From: Alphaproteobacteria bacterium
GTDB taxonomy: Bacteria; Pseudomonadota; Alphaproteobacteria; Reyranellales; Reyranellaceae
Reading direction: 5' to 3'
Length of the DNA stretch: 64,000 nucleotides
Assembly: GCA_017308235.1 (NCBI GenBank)
Contig: JAFKFL010000031.1
Span: 1-64,000, forward strand
The translations under genes were made by a program, and so were the position numbers. Below are positions 26,344 through 35,344 of the stretch, in pieces (within the stretch, counting starts at the first letter, position 1; every line of letters starts with the position of its first letter). A model generated the notes under the pieces. The model was not told the origin of the DNA. It saw nothing but the letters and a program-made list of their open reading frames with translations, and did no database searches.

Positions 26344-27311
26344 GCGACTGGTGCGGCTGGCCGGTCGTCGGCGAGACGACCGCCTGGGAGGCCGCCCAGC
26401 AGGCCCTGAGTGACGCCGAACTGTCGGACGGCCTGCCCTTGGTGCCGCCAACGCAGCGGCGGCTGGAAGCGATGATCGCGGGCGCCGCCGGCCGGGCGGA
26501 CTCTCGGGGTGCCATGCCGCCGATGTTCGGCGAGATCACGCCTGAAGCAGTCGCCTACCAATGCGTGATCGCCGGCTGTCGTCCCCCGGAGCTTCCCATC
26601 GTACTGGCCGCGGCGGAGGCGACACTCGAGCCGGACTTCAACCTGTTGGGCATCGCCACCACGACCGGCACGGCGTGCGTATCGCTTTGCGTGCATGGCC
26701 CGATCGTCCGCCAGTTCGACATCAACTGGGGGACCAACTGCCTCGGCCCTGGCAATCGTGCCAACGCCAGCATCGGCCGCGCCCTGCAGCTCTGCATCCG
26801 CAACATCGGCGGCGCGCGTTCCGGGACAGGCGACATGGCAACCATGGGCCAGCCGGGCAAATACACCTTCTGCTTCGCCGAACGTCCGGACAGTCCCTTC
26901 CCCACGCTCACCGAGCGCCATGGACTTGGCCGCGATGTGAACGCCATCACGGTGATGGGCGTCTCCGGAACGGCTGAGGTGCTGCCCGGCGACGGCGAGG
27001 GCGCGACGCCGGAAGCAATCCTGTCACCGATTGTCGCCGGCATGCGTGCCGCCGTCGTCATGTCGGGCCTCGGCCGGAAGAACGAACGCGGCGAACAGGT
27101 CTTCCTGCTCCCGCTCGAAATGGCGGAGAAGATCGCAAAGCACGACGGATGGGACGTCGCGCGCATTCAGCGTTTCGTCTTCGACGAAAGCGAGGGCGCC
27201 GCCCGCGCGCCCGACGCCATCCATCCCATCGTCACCGGCGGCGCCGGCTACAAGATGACCTACCTGCCGATCTGGGGCGGCGGCTCGCAGACGGTGATGC
27301 GCCGCCTCTAG
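26340..27311 (+). CDS. Uncharacterised Cys-containing protein B, paralogue of A
   Basis: 323 residues, soluble. It starts with a 4-nt overlap on gene A. Shared blocks in the same order as A are DGLPLVPPTQRRL, CVIAGCRPPELPIV (Cys80), NWGTNCLGPG (Cys134), ANASIGRALQL, and GQPGKYTFCFAE (Cys178). B lacks A's insertion of about 20 residues in the last third. The strong conservation between two adjacent paralogues suggests a heteromeric complex, perhaps with an active site or metal site at the shared Cys residues; this is inference. It ends 10 bp before the convergent rhodanese gene. Confidence 0.85.
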   Translation: MSDWCGWPVVGETTAWEAAQQALSDAELSDGLPLVPPTQRRLEAMIAGAAGRADSRGAMPPMFGEITPEAVAYQCVIAGCRPPELPIVLAAAEATLEPDFNLLGIATTTGTACVSLCVHGPIVRQFDINWGTNCLGPGNRANASIGRALQLCIRNIGGARSGTGDMATMGQPGKYTFCFAERPDSPFPTLTERHGLGRDVNAITVMGVSGTAEVLPGDGEGATPEAILSPIVAGMRAAVVMSGLGRKNERGEQVFLLPLEMAEKIAKHDGWDVARIQRFVFDESEGAARAPDAIHPIVTGGAGYKMTYLPIWGGGSQTVMRRL

Positions 27312-27321
27312 CGCCTTCGAC

Positions 27322-27702
27322 CTAAACCTTCTCGACCGGTCCGCCCTTCTCCGCCCAATCCTTGAAAGCGCCGAGATTGCGCACGTTCTGGTAGCCCAGA
27401 TCCTGCAGGACCTTGCCGGCCAAAGCCGAACGGCCTCCTGAGGCGCAATAGACGATCACGGGGCGCTCTCGGTTGAACTCGGGATTGTGGTAGGGCGAGT
27501 CGGGATCAGCCCGGAATTCGAGCATGCCTCGCGACACGTGGACGGCCCCTGCGACCTTGCCGCTTGCCTGAAGCTCCGGCAGATCGCGAACATCGACCAC
27601 CAGCGCCTTCTTGTCCTTGATCAAGGCCATCGCTTCGTCGCGATCGATCTTGGACACGGAGGCGTTGGCGGCAGCTAGCATCTCCTTGATCGAGGTCGGC
27701 AT
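27322..27702 (-). CDS. Rhodanese-like sulfurtransferase domain protein
   Basis: A single-domain, 126-residue cytosolic rhodanese. The active-site loop is CASGGRSA with catalytic Cys86, and the fold begins IDRDEAMALIKDKKALVVDVRD. It can transfer sulfane sulfur (possibly selenium) to a thiol acceptor; the physiological acceptor is unknown. It has a strong AGGAGG ribosome binding site and its own promoter region. It is convergent with the selenoprotein operon, which makes a sulfur/selenium link tempting but unproven. Confidence 0.92.
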   Translation of the reverse strand: MPTSIKEMLAAANASVSKIDRDEAMALIKDKKALVVDVRDLPELQASGKVAGAVHVSRGMLEFRADPDSPYHNPEFNRERPVIVYCASGGRSALAGKVLQDLGYQNVRNLGAFKDWAEKGGPVEKV

Positions 27703-27765
27703 GTTTGTCCTCCTGTGAGACAGACTGGTCGCTCGACGAAAGCTTGCCTCGGCATCAACCCACCT

Positions 27766-28605
27766 TCAAGGCACCTTCCAGCCGATCCACTCGCAGACGC
27801 CTTTGCCCATGACCCATCCGAGATCTTCCCCTTTCAGCCAGGGCATCTCCTCGGTGAACATCGTCACGCCTTGCCGATAGCTGCACGGCAGTCGCGACCA
27901 GTCGGTACCCCAAAAGGTGCGCCGGGGGCCGAATGTGTCGAACACGCGCCGGATATGGGTGTGCACGGAGCGGAAGGGATAGGCCTTATCTCCCGCATAA
28001 CATGGCATCGCCGAGACTTTGGCCGCCACGTTCGGTCGCTTGGCAAGCGCCAGCACCTTGTCGAGGCTCGCGAAGTTGGACGCTTCTGTGACGGTCTTCC
28101 CACTCTTGAGGCCAAGATGATCGAGAACGAGCCTTAGCCCGGGATAGCGTTCGGCAATCCGATCGGCGAGATGCATGTACTCGTGATGGAATAGCACCAT
28201 CGCCGGAATGCCGGCTTTCTCCATTTCGCCCCACAGCCAGTCGAAGCGTCCGTCCAGCAATGGTTGCCGGAGGATCTCCGTGTGGAAGGTGAAACGCATG
28301 CCGAGCATGCCGGGCTGCCTCTTCCAGCCAGCGATCCGCTCACGCGCGCCAGGCGATTCCGGATCGAGCCGTCCCATGACCGCGAAACGGTCCGGATGGC
28401 TTCGCGCCGCCTCGATCGCAAGATCGTTGCGGTCGCCCTCCCACGACGGCGGAACGATCACCACGCGATCGACGCCCGCCTTGTCCATCTCGGCCAGAAG
28501 CTCGTCCTTGCCGAGGGGCGCACGATGCGGCTCGGCCCGCGCCGGCCACGGCCGTTCCGGTGTGTTGGCAGCCCAGATATGGACCTGCGCATCGGCGATC
28601 AGCAT
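27766..28605 (-). CDS. Amidohydrolase family protein (Amidohydro_2 type)
   Basis: 279 residues, TIM-barrel metallo-hydrolase or decarboxylase of the ACMSD/GLI/LigI-like group. It starts MLIADAQVHIW, where the family's DxHxH metal motif is replaced by DAQVHIW. FHHEYMHLAD, LVLDHLG and the late FWGTDWSRLP (metal-binding Asp) follow. Such enzymes hydrolyse lactones or decarboxylate cyclic acids. Last gene of the seven-gene catabolic cluster; start ATG 28605 is chosen over an upstream frame that runs into the amidase gene. Substrate unknown. Confidence 0.87.
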   Translation of the reverse strand: MLIADAQVHIWAANTPERPWPARAEPHRAPLGKDELLAEMDKAGVDRVVIVPPSWEGDRNDLAIEAARSHPDRFAVMGRLDPESPGARERIAGWKRQPGMLGMRFTFHTEILRQPLLDGRFDWLWGEMEKAGIPAMVLFHHEYMHLADRIAERYPGLRLVLDHLGLKSGKTVTEASNFASLDKVLALAKRPNVAAKVSAMPCYAGDKAYPFRSVHTHIRRVFDTFGPRRTFWGTDWSRLPCSYRQGVTMFTEEMPWLKGEDLGWVMGKGVCEWIGWKVP

Positions 28606-28618
28606 GGATGTCCTCGCT

Positions 28619-30037
28619 TCATTTCCGCGGAGGTGGCCGGCGGCTGCGCCACGGACGCGCCTGCTCGAGCTGGCCGGCCAGCGAATAGAGTGTTTCCTCG
28701 GCACCATAACGGGCGACGAAATGCAGGCCGATCGGCAGCCCGTCATTCGTCCATTCTAGCGGCACCGACATGGCCGGAACGCCCGTTGCATTGCAAACGG
28801 CGGTGAACGGTGTCATCGGCGCGACCGCCCGCTCGAACTCTTCGGCCGTCCCGTCCATGCGCACGGTGCCAAGCGGCAGATGCGTGATTGCGAGCGTCGT
28901 GGACAACAACACGTCGTATGTCTCGAAGAAGGTCCCAAGCTGCCGTCCTGTGCGGTGGAATGTTTGCACGGCGCGAATGTAGTCGTCCGCGGTAACGGCG
29001 CGTCCGCGTTCAGCATAGAGCCGCGTCACCGGCTCGAGATCGTCGGGCCCGGGCGCACGGCCATTGGCGCGGACCTGGATGTTGGTCCACGTGTTGGCGC
29101 ACATCACGCGCCAGAAGGCCTCCTCTAGCTTCTGCGCGTCATAGTCGGGAGAAGCCTCCTCGACCCGATGGCCGAGCTCCTCGAGGAGCTTCGCCGTGCG
29201 CTCGATGGCACGAACCAGAACAGGATCGAGCGGCGGGCCGCCGACAGGCTGGCGCATGAAGGCAATGCGCAGCTTTCCTGGCGGCCGCGAGGATGCTTCG
29301 AGGAAGGTCGCTTCCGGCGGAGGCGTGGCATAGGGATCGCCAGGCTCGCTGCCCGCCACGGCATCGAGGAGCGCCGCGCTGTCGCGCACCGCGATCGACA
29401 CGCAATGCTGCGCGCCCGCGCCGGCCAGCGTCTCGCCGATCGGCGCCAGACTGATGCGGCCACGTGACGGCTTCAGTCCGAAGAGGCCGCAGAGACTGGC
29501 CGGGATGCGGATCGAGCCGCCGCCGTCAGTCGCATGCGCCATTGGGAGCGCTCGGGCAGCAACCATCGCCGCCGAGCCACCGGACGAGCCGCCCGGAGAT
29601 AGATCAAGCCGCCAGGGATTGCGCGTCGGGCCACCAAACGCGGGCTCGGTCGTCGGCGCCAGGCCGAACTCGCTGGTATTCGTGCGGCCGACGATCACGA
29701 GACCGGCGCGTCGCATGCGACGCACGGCAGCGCTGTCGGCGGCCGCGATCGGCTCCCTCGCGAAGAATCGCGAGCCCAGCGTCGTCGGCGTGCCGGCACA
29801 GTCGGCCATGAGCTGCTTGACCAGATAGGGAATGCCCTGGAATGGCCCCTCACCCGCCGCGGCGACGGATCGCTCGAGCAGCTCGCCGTCATAGAAATCA
29901 GTAACGGCGTTCAGCAACCCGTTGGCATCCCGCATGGAGCGGAGCGTTACATCAAGCAGCTCGCGAGCGCCGACCTTGCGCGCCTTGATCAGACCAGCGA
30001 CCGCAAGCGCATCATACGTCGCAAAAAGATCGTCCAC
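28619..30037 (-). CDS. Amidase-signature family amidase
   Basis: 472 residues with the full Ser-cisSer-Lys triad: Lys74 in YLVKQLMAD, Ser151 in PGGSSGGSAA and nucleophile Ser175 in DGGGSIRIPAS. It hydrolyses a carboxamide, releasing ammonia or an amine. It is not GatA, judging by the absence of gatB/gatC neighbours and its place in a catabolic cluster. GTG start at 30037 lies 2 nt after the stop of the DHDPS-like gene, so it is in the same operon. Confidence 0.92.
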   Translation of the reverse strand: MDDLFATYDALAVAGLIKARKVGARELLDVTLRSMRDANGLLNAVTDFYDGELLERSVAAAGEGPFQGIPYLVKQLMADCAGTPTTLGSRFFAREPIAAADSAAVRRMRRAGLVIVGRTNTSEFGLAPTTEPAFGGPTRNPWRLDLSPGGSSGGSAAMVAARALPMAHATDGGGSIRIPASLCGLFGLKPSRGRISLAPIGETLAGAGAQHCVSIAVRDSAALLDAVAGSEPGDPYATPPPEATFLEASSRPPGKLRIAFMRQPVGGPPLDPVLVRAIERTAKLLEELGHRVEEASPDYDAQKLEEAFWRVMCANTWTNIQVRANGRAPGPDDLEPVTRLYAERGRAVTADDYIRAVQTFHRTGRQLGTFFETYDVLLSTTLAITHLPLGTVRMDGTAEEFERAVAPMTPFTAVCNATGVPAMSVPLEWTNDGLPIGLHFVARYGAEETLYSLAGQLEQARPWRSRRPPPRK

Positions 30038-30039
30038 CG

Positions 30040-31122
30040 TCAGGTGCGCCAGCGATCGAGGTTGGCCGTGACGAATGCATCGTCATGCAAGTCGGGATAA
30101 GTCGCATACAGCCGGTCAATGCCCTCGCTTTGCCCAAGGCTCATTTTTTCTTCGGGATCGAGGCATTCGATCGACGTCATCAATCCCTGTCGCCGCAGGA
30201 TCTCGTGGCAGCCAGGAATGCAGCCCGCGAAGTCGTGCTCGACATCGAAGACGACGCTGTTGCAGTCGGTCACAAAGGAGTCGAGTGCGAGCACCTCGGC
30301 AGGCACGGCGCCATCGGACACCGACAGCTTCAACCGTTCCAGCAGCTTGACCGCGCCGCGCGTCCAGACGCTCCAATGCCCTAGCAGGCCGCCCTTGAAG
30401 CGCAGGGTCACCTCGCGGTTGCCAGCGCGCACGACCATCGGCGAGATCAGATCAGCGACGATATGGTCGTCATTGCCTGTGTAGAGCGTGACACGGTCTT
30501 CCGCCTGCGCCTGCGCAACCCCGAAGGCGACATCGAGCGTGCGGTACCGATTAAAAGGAGCGACTTTGATCGCCACCACATTGTCGATCGCGGCGAATCG
30601 GGCCCAGAAGGATCGCGACAGCGGTATGCCGCCAACTGCCGTCTGCAGATAGAAGCCGATCAACGGCATCTCCTTGGCGACCGCCGTGCAATGCTCGATC
30701 AGTTCGTCTTCACTCGCGCCTTTCAAGGCCGCCAAGGACAGCAGCACGGCATGATAGCCAAGCGAGCGGGCGGTACGCGCCTCCTCCACGGCCTGCGCCG
30801 TCTTCCCGACGGCGCCTGCGATCATGACCAATGGCCGGTCCGTCCAGTCGCGCGCCGTCTCGATCGCGAGTTCGAGCACAGGCCGGTAGAGTCCGACTTC
30901 GCGAATGGCGAACTGCGTCGAATGCACCCCGACCGCCAAACCGCCGGAGCCGGCATCGAGGTAGTAGCGGCTGATCGCGCGTTGAGATTGCTTGTCGAAT
31001 TGCCGGTCGGGTCCGAGCGCCAGCGGATGCGCAGGAATCACCGTCCCCTCGCGAAGGAGCGAAAGGACGGACGGCGGCAGATCGCGCCAATGCAGGGCTT
31101 TGTCGGGAATCATGTCACGCAT
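30040..31122 (-). CDS. Dihydrodipicolinate synthase-like aldolase/lyase
   Basis: About 360 residues. The first 300 form a DapA/NanA-type TIM barrel: VIPAHPLALG, ISRYYLDAGSGGLAVG and VVAIKVAPFN, where the Lys is in the Schiff-base position. It therefore probably handles a 2-oxo acid through a Schiff base. The C-terminal 60 residues (NSVVFDVEHDFAGCIPGCHEIL) extend past ordinary DapA. ATG 31122 is 1 nt after the GNAT stop; ATG 31113 is an alternative start. It is not the lysine-pathway enzyme by context. Confidence 0.82.
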   Translation of the reverse strand: MRDMIPDKALHWRDLPPSVLSLLREGTVIPAHPLALGPDRQFDKQSQRAISRYYLDAGSGGLAVGVHSTQFAIREVGLYRPVLELAIETARDWTDRPLVMIAGAVGKTAQAVEEARTARSLGYHAVLLSLAALKGASEDELIEHCTAVAKEMPLIGFYLQTAVGGIPLSRSFWARFAAIDNVVAIKVAPFNRYRTLDVAFGVAQAQAEDRVTLYTGNDDHIVADLISPMVVRAGNREVTLRFKGGLLGHWSVWTRGAVKLLERLKLSVSDGAVPAEVLALDSFVTDCNSVVFDVEHDFAGCIPGCHEILRRQGLMTSIECLDPEEKMSLGQSEGIDRLYATYPDLHDDAFVTANLDRWRT

Positions 31123-31123
31123 C

Positions 31124-31990
31124 CTATCCCAATTCCGGGCCGGCGAGAGCAAAGAGCTGACCTGGATCGTCCAGCCCCTCCGCCCTGCCAAGCGTCATCC
31201 GCATGTACGCGCGAGGCGAGACCGCGCCCTGTCGCTCGAGCCAGCCTCTGATCCGGTGGTGAACCTCGGGCACGTCGAGGATAAAGGGGCCGGAAACGAC
31301 GCGGGCGGCATGGGCAATCAACGCAAGGCCGATCGCCTCGCTATCGGCGACCACGGGGCCGATCGAGGAGGCCGTGCGGCCTTCCCGCCCCAGGATGAAG
31401 CCTGCGCATTTCCCGGCGTCATTTTCCGCGATCCAGGCGAGTTCGAGCTGGCGGCCAGCCAGATGGGCCAGGATCGCCGGCCTGTCCATGCCACTCCTTG
31501 GCTGATCGTAAAGCGCGAGGTCCGGCAGATCGGCGCTTGTCAGGGACCGTATCCGGATTCCAAGAGGCGGCGCGACCGTTTCGACTGCCTTGTCGAGATG
31601 CCAGCGCGCGATCCTGTAGTGATCCTGAAAGCCCAGCGTCAGATAGAGCGGCCGGCCCTGCTCGGTCGCATCGAGGCCCGCGACCGCGCCAGCTTTCCGC
31701 ACGTCCTCGATGCAGCGTTTAAGAAGCGTGGTGCCTAAACCGCCGCGACGGCGCGACCGAGTCACCAGCACCATACTGATCCAGGCGAGCTTTGGCCCGA
31801 GCGGCAGGACCAGCGAGCTTGCGTCCCATTTGCCACCGGCGCCCCGGAAACCGAAACCGCGGCCGGCCCCCAACATGAACCGCCAATCGGCAGCGTTCTG
31901 GTTCCAGCCCGCCTCGATCGACAAGGGCCACACCGCTTCGTTCTGGTCCGGCCCGATGGGCGCGATGTCCAGAACGTCAGTATTGGCCAT
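31124..31990 (-). CDS. GNAT-family N-acetyltransferase, two-domain type
   Basis: 288 residues. The N-terminal GNAT domain has the acetyl-CoA loop SRRRGGLGTTLL and the LYLTLGFQ ending. The C-terminal half (from about residue 140) is a second, degenerate domain like that of YitH/YitI-type acetyltransferases: CAGFILGREGRTASSIGPVV, then LDVPEVHHRIRGWLERQG. It may acetylate an amine produced by the cluster (inference). The start overlaps the epimerase stop by 14 nt. Confidence 0.85.
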   Translation of the reverse strand: MANTDVLDIAPIGPDQNEAVWPLSIEAGWNQNAADWRFMLGAGRGFGFRGAGGKWDASSLVLPLGPKLAWISMVLVTRSRRRGGLGTTLLKRCIEDVRKAGAVAGLDATEQGRPLYLTLGFQDHYRIARWHLDKAVETVAPPLGIRIRSLTSADLPDLALYDQPRSGMDRPAILAHLAGRQLELAWIAENDAGKCAGFILGREGRTASSIGPVVADSEAIGLALIAHAARVVSGPFILDVPEVHHRIRGWLERQGAVSPRAYMRMTLGRAEGLDDPGQLFALAGPELG

Positions 31991-33017
31991 CGCGGACCTC
32001 GTAGTGCGTCGGCTTGTTCAAGGTCTTCATGTCTCGCGCCAACCAATCGGCGGTCCATTCGATCATGCGTCCGAGAGGCACGCTCGGTGGCCCGAACTCC
32101 CGCACCATGCGGTCGGCATTGTTCAGCCATCCGGTCGGCGCCTCCTTGCCCGTGAATTTCGGGGACTTGCCCAAAAGCTTGCCGAACTCTCCCGCGAGCC
32201 ATCGCACCTCGATGGTTTCCGGTCCGGTGACGTTGATCGGGGTGGTCGGCGTTGTCGCATGAGCAAGGCAGCGTAGGGCAACCGTGTTGGCGTCGCCTTG
32301 CCAGATCACGTTCACATGTCCCATGGAGAGGTCGATCACTTCCCCGTCGCGCACCTTGCGACCGACGTCGTGCAGGACGCCGTAACGCATGTCGATCGCG
32401 TAGTTCAGCCGGAAGAGACGGCCCGGTGTGCGATGCTGCGCGGAAAAATATTCGAACATGCGCTCGCGGCCGGCGCAGGAATTGGCGTAGTCGCCCGGCG
32501 GCGGAACCGGGGGGACCTCCTCCGTCGCCCCACCGCCGTCCACCGGAACGAAGGGATAAACGCAGCCGGTCGAGAAAGCGACGATGCGCGAGGCCTTGAA
32601 CACCTCCGCCACCATCGCAGGCACCTGCACGTTCATCGCCCAGGTGAGCGGCACGTCACCCGTGGCGCCAAACTTGCGGCCGGCCATGAACACGACGTTT
32701 TCCGCCTTGGGCAACTTTTCGAGCGCCCTTCGGTCCAGCAAGTCGGCCGAGATCGGTTCGACTCCGGCCTTCTCCAACGCCTCACGAACGCCCGCCTCAC
32801 TGAAGCGGGCCACACCCATCACCCGCTTCGAAGGCACCGCGCGTTTGGCAAGCCGCGCCAGCGTCGGACCCATCTTTCCGCCCACGCCCAGGACCAGAAT
32901 ATCGCCGAGGAGCGTCGCGAGGTCCTTCGTCAAAGCCGCAGACGGCGAAGTCATGAAATCCTCGACCGCCTCGATCGTCTCGAAGCGTGCCGGCAGGTTG
33001 GTTCCGTTGCTGTTCAT
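31977..33017 (-). CDS. NAD-dependent epimerase/dehydratase family protein (extended SDR), atypical active site
   Basis: 346 residues with a Rossmann motif LGVGGKMGPTLARLA near residue 42. The catalytic YxxxK of extended SDRs should fall at DYANSCAGRERMFEY, where Lys is absent, so the chemistry may differ or be a dehydratase/reductase variant. HDVGRKVRDGEVIDLSMGHVN and NVTGPETIEV are typical SDR later motifs. The ATG overlaps the stop of the enolase-type gene. Confidence 0.85.
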   Translation of the reverse strand: MNSNGTNLPARFETIEAVEDFMTSPSAALTKDLATLLGDILVLGVGGKMGPTLARLAKRAVPSKRVMGVARFSEAGVREALEKAGVEPISADLLDRRALEKLPKAENVVFMAGRKFGATGDVPLTWAMNVQVPAMVAEVFKASRIVAFSTGCVYPFVPVDGGGATEEVPPVPPPGDYANSCAGRERMFEYFSAQHRTPGRLFRLNYAIDMRYGVLHDVGRKVRDGEVIDLSMGHVNVIWQGDANTVALRCLAHATTPTTPINVTGPETIEVRWLAGEFGKLLGKSPKFTGKEAPTGWLNNADRMVREFGPPSVPLGRMIEWTADWLARDMKTLNKPTHYEVRDGQY

Positions 33018-34423
33018 GCTGTTGCCCCCGCTACCTTCCGCATCGACTTGAAATCCATCTCGGCGCCGACCGCAAACCCCAGAACGTCCAGCGAGCCCAG
33101 CGTGAGCTTGCCGCCCGGCGCCTTGAGACGCGCGGGCCTGTTGTCCGCGATCTCGTAGAGGTCGGGATGAGCCGCTGCAAAGGCCTTCTGCTCGGCTATT
33201 GAGGCGAAGGACATGCCATCGACGAAATGATGGGCATTGCGTTCGACATGGGTCATGCCGAGAAGCGATACCAGGGCGAGATCCTGCTGAACGCTGACGC
33301 CCGGTAAGGTCGTCAGGTCCTCCGCCGACATGAAGTAGCCTTGTCCAAGCTTGGCCACTCGCGAGGCGTTCAGGATCGATTTGTAGAAGCCCTTGCAGTT
33401 CTTGCTCGAGACACCGGCGTAGCCCAGCGTCAGGGCAGTCGGGAAGGAGGACAGCTCGCCATCCGACTCGTCGATGATCACTGGCCTCATTTTCGCCAGC
33501 GGCTTGACCGATTGGCTGAGCGCGACGTTGCGCTTGATCGGTTGCTCGATGAAGAGCGTCGATTTGACAAGCCTCGCCAACCCAGGCGCCTCCTCGACCT
33601 TGCGCCAGAGCTCGACGATCCCGTCGACGTCGTCATATTGCTCGTTACCGTCGAGCGTGGCGCGATAGTCGGGCAAGCCGGCGTCGAGAACTGCGGCAAT
33701 GCGCGACAACCGGTCGAGGTCGGCCTTGATGTCGCCCGATACTTTCAGCTTGTAGTAGCGGCCGCGATAATAGGACACGACCTCTTCGAGCGTTTCTGGC
33801 AGGCCGTCGTTCACCCGATCCCGCGGCGGCCGATCGGCCGCGGTCAGTGGATCGACGAGGCCGACTGTATGCCGGAGATCGATTGACGGTGCAGGTTTCA
33901 ATTTGCCCAGGAATGGCGCGAGATCCGCTTCCCAGATATCGGGCGTCAACTCGGTCGCCCTGATGCCCGGTACGTTAGTAACAATCATCTCCGCAAATGA
34001 CTGCCCGGTTGCCTTGCCCACGGCATCGAGGATCGCCCGGTCGAGCAAGGCCGGTCCGTAGGACGCAACGAGCGGATTGAGGCCAAGCTCGGCACCCCGG
34101 CGCTGCTGGGCCATGTAGGTGCCGGCAAACAGCCCGAACGGCGTGTCGAGGCCATGCGCCTTGTAGTGATCAATCGCGATGCTGAGCGACTGGCGAAGCT
34201 GGTCGAGATTTTGCGCGTCCGTGAAACGCGGATCCTTCTCGAACCATTTGGCGGCCAGCGCCTCCGCCGCCACACCCTCGCTGGCGCGTCCGTCGGCAAA
34301 AGAAATGCGTGCGCGGATCACCGCCTGCACGCCCTCGGTCACGGTGATGACGCCGAACCGAAACGCCAGCCGCATCTTCATCGGCCGTTCGTAACGCTCG
34401 ACTTCTTCCAGCTTTACTTTCAT
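33014..34423 (-). CDS. Enolase-superfamily enzyme (mandelate racemase/muconate lactonizing type)
   Basis: 469 residues, longer than the usual 360-400. The barrel shows the KxK base motif (YYKLKVSGD), the three metal acids in DGNEQY, FIEQPI and IIDESDG, and a Lys on the opposite side (SSKNCKGFY). These belong to the MLE-like subgroup, which dehydrates, racemises or cycloisomerises acid sugars and similar carboxylates by abstracting an alpha proton. Substrate unknown. It sits between the isomerase and the epimerase with 2-nt and 4-nt contacts. Confidence 0.87.
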   Translation of the reverse strand: MKVKLEEVERYERPMKMRLAFRFGVITVTEGVQAVIRARISFADGRASEGVAAEALAAKWFEKDPRFTDAQNLDQLRQSLSIAIDHYKAHGLDTPFGLFAGTYMAQQRRGAELGLNPLVASYGPALLDRAILDAVGKATGQSFAEMIVTNVPGIRATELTPDIWEADLAPFLGKLKPAPSIDLRHTVGLVDPLTAADRPPRDRVNDGLPETLEEVVSYYRGRYYKLKVSGDIKADLDRLSRIAAVLDAGLPDYRATLDGNEQYDDVDGIVELWRKVEEAPGLARLVKSTLFIEQPIKRNVALSQSVKPLAKMRPVIIDESDGELSSFPTALTLGYAGVSSKNCKGFYKSILNASRVAKLGQGYFMSAEDLTTLPGVSVQQDLALVSLLGMTHVERNAHHFVDGMSFASIAEQKAFAAAHPDLYEIADNRPARLKAPGGKLTLGSLDVLGFAVGAEMDFKSMRKVAGATA

Positions 34424-34425
34424 CG

Positions 34426-35235
34426 CTACTCCAAAAGTCCAGCCACGTAGCCGATCATGCGCGCCGCGCAGGTGGGCCCGTCCGGTTCATAGATGAACGG
34501 CTCCATCGCCACCCAGCCCTCGTACCCGGTATCGCGCAACGCCTCGATCACCGGAGCGAACTTGTCCTCGCCCTGCCCTGGCCCGCGCCGGTTGCGATCG
34601 TTCAGTTGGATATGAGCCATCAATCCCGTCGGCATCCAGCGGCGAATCGCATCCGCCACAGACTCGGGCTCCATGAAGCCCGCCGCCAACGTGTCGATCA
34701 TCGTCATGAATGCCGGATTGCCAATCCGGCGAACCACGTCGGCGGCTTCCGCAAGCGTATTGATATAGGTGCAGTCAGGCCTTGCCAGCGGCTCCAGACA
34801 ATAGGTGACATGCGCCGCCTGTGCTCGATCGGCAGCCAGGGCCCAAGCCTCGTCCGCTCGCTTGGCGTCTTCGGCATTGCTGACGCGGCGCTGCGCGGGC
34901 GAGCCGTGCACGAGGTAACTCCCGCCCAGCTCCGCGCAGAGATCGATCGATCCACAGAGGACGTCTACGCTCTTTTGCCAAACGTTATGGTCGTCGCTCG
35001 TGATGGAAAGTCCCGCCGGCGCCGCCAGCAGCCAGTGCAGACCGCTCACGGCAATGCCCGCGTCAGCACAGCTGCGGCGAATCTCGGCCCGCCGGGCAGC
35101 CGGCATCCGCCAAGCCTCCTCCCCGAAGGTGAAGGGAGCGATCTCCAATCCGGCATAGCCGAGGCTCGCGGCGAGCGCGCATTGTCGGTCGAACGAAAGC
35201 TCGCGGATCACCTCGTTGCACAGGGAAAGCCTCAC
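34426..35235 (-). CDS. Sugar phosphate isomerase/epimerase (xylose-isomerase-like TIM barrel)
   Basis: 269 residues of the AP-endonuclease-2 fold: LCNEVIRELSFDRQCALAASLGYAGLEI, VHGSPAQRR, LEPLARPD and WVAMEPFIYEP. The Glu and His metal ligands of the family are present (LEP, QLND, MEPF). Such proteins isomerise keto-sugars, keto-acids or inosose. It is the first gene of the minus-strand catabolic operon, with a GTG start. It faces the ABC importer over 109 bp, suggesting shared regulation. Confidence 0.87.
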   Translation of the reverse strand: MRLSLCNEVIRELSFDRQCALAASLGYAGLEIAPFTFGEEAWRMPAARRAEIRRSCADAGIAVSGLHWLLAAPAGLSITSDDHNVWQKSVDVLCGSIDLCAELGGSYLVHGSPAQRRVSNAEDAKRADEAWALAADRAQAAHVTYCLEPLARPDCTYINTLAEAADVVRRIGNPAFMTMIDTLAAGFMEPESVADAIRRWMPTGLMAHIQLNDRNRRGPGQGEDKFAPVIEALRDTGYEGWVAMEPFIYEPDGPTCAARMIGYVAGLLE

Positions 35236-35344
35236 CGATCATCCTCGCCTTGACGGTCACCAGAGCGTCCGTCAGTCTCACTGCAATGTGGGGGGATGAT
35301 ATCAGCGCATTTGAAGCGATGAAGGGTGTCGTCACACGTCGCGC

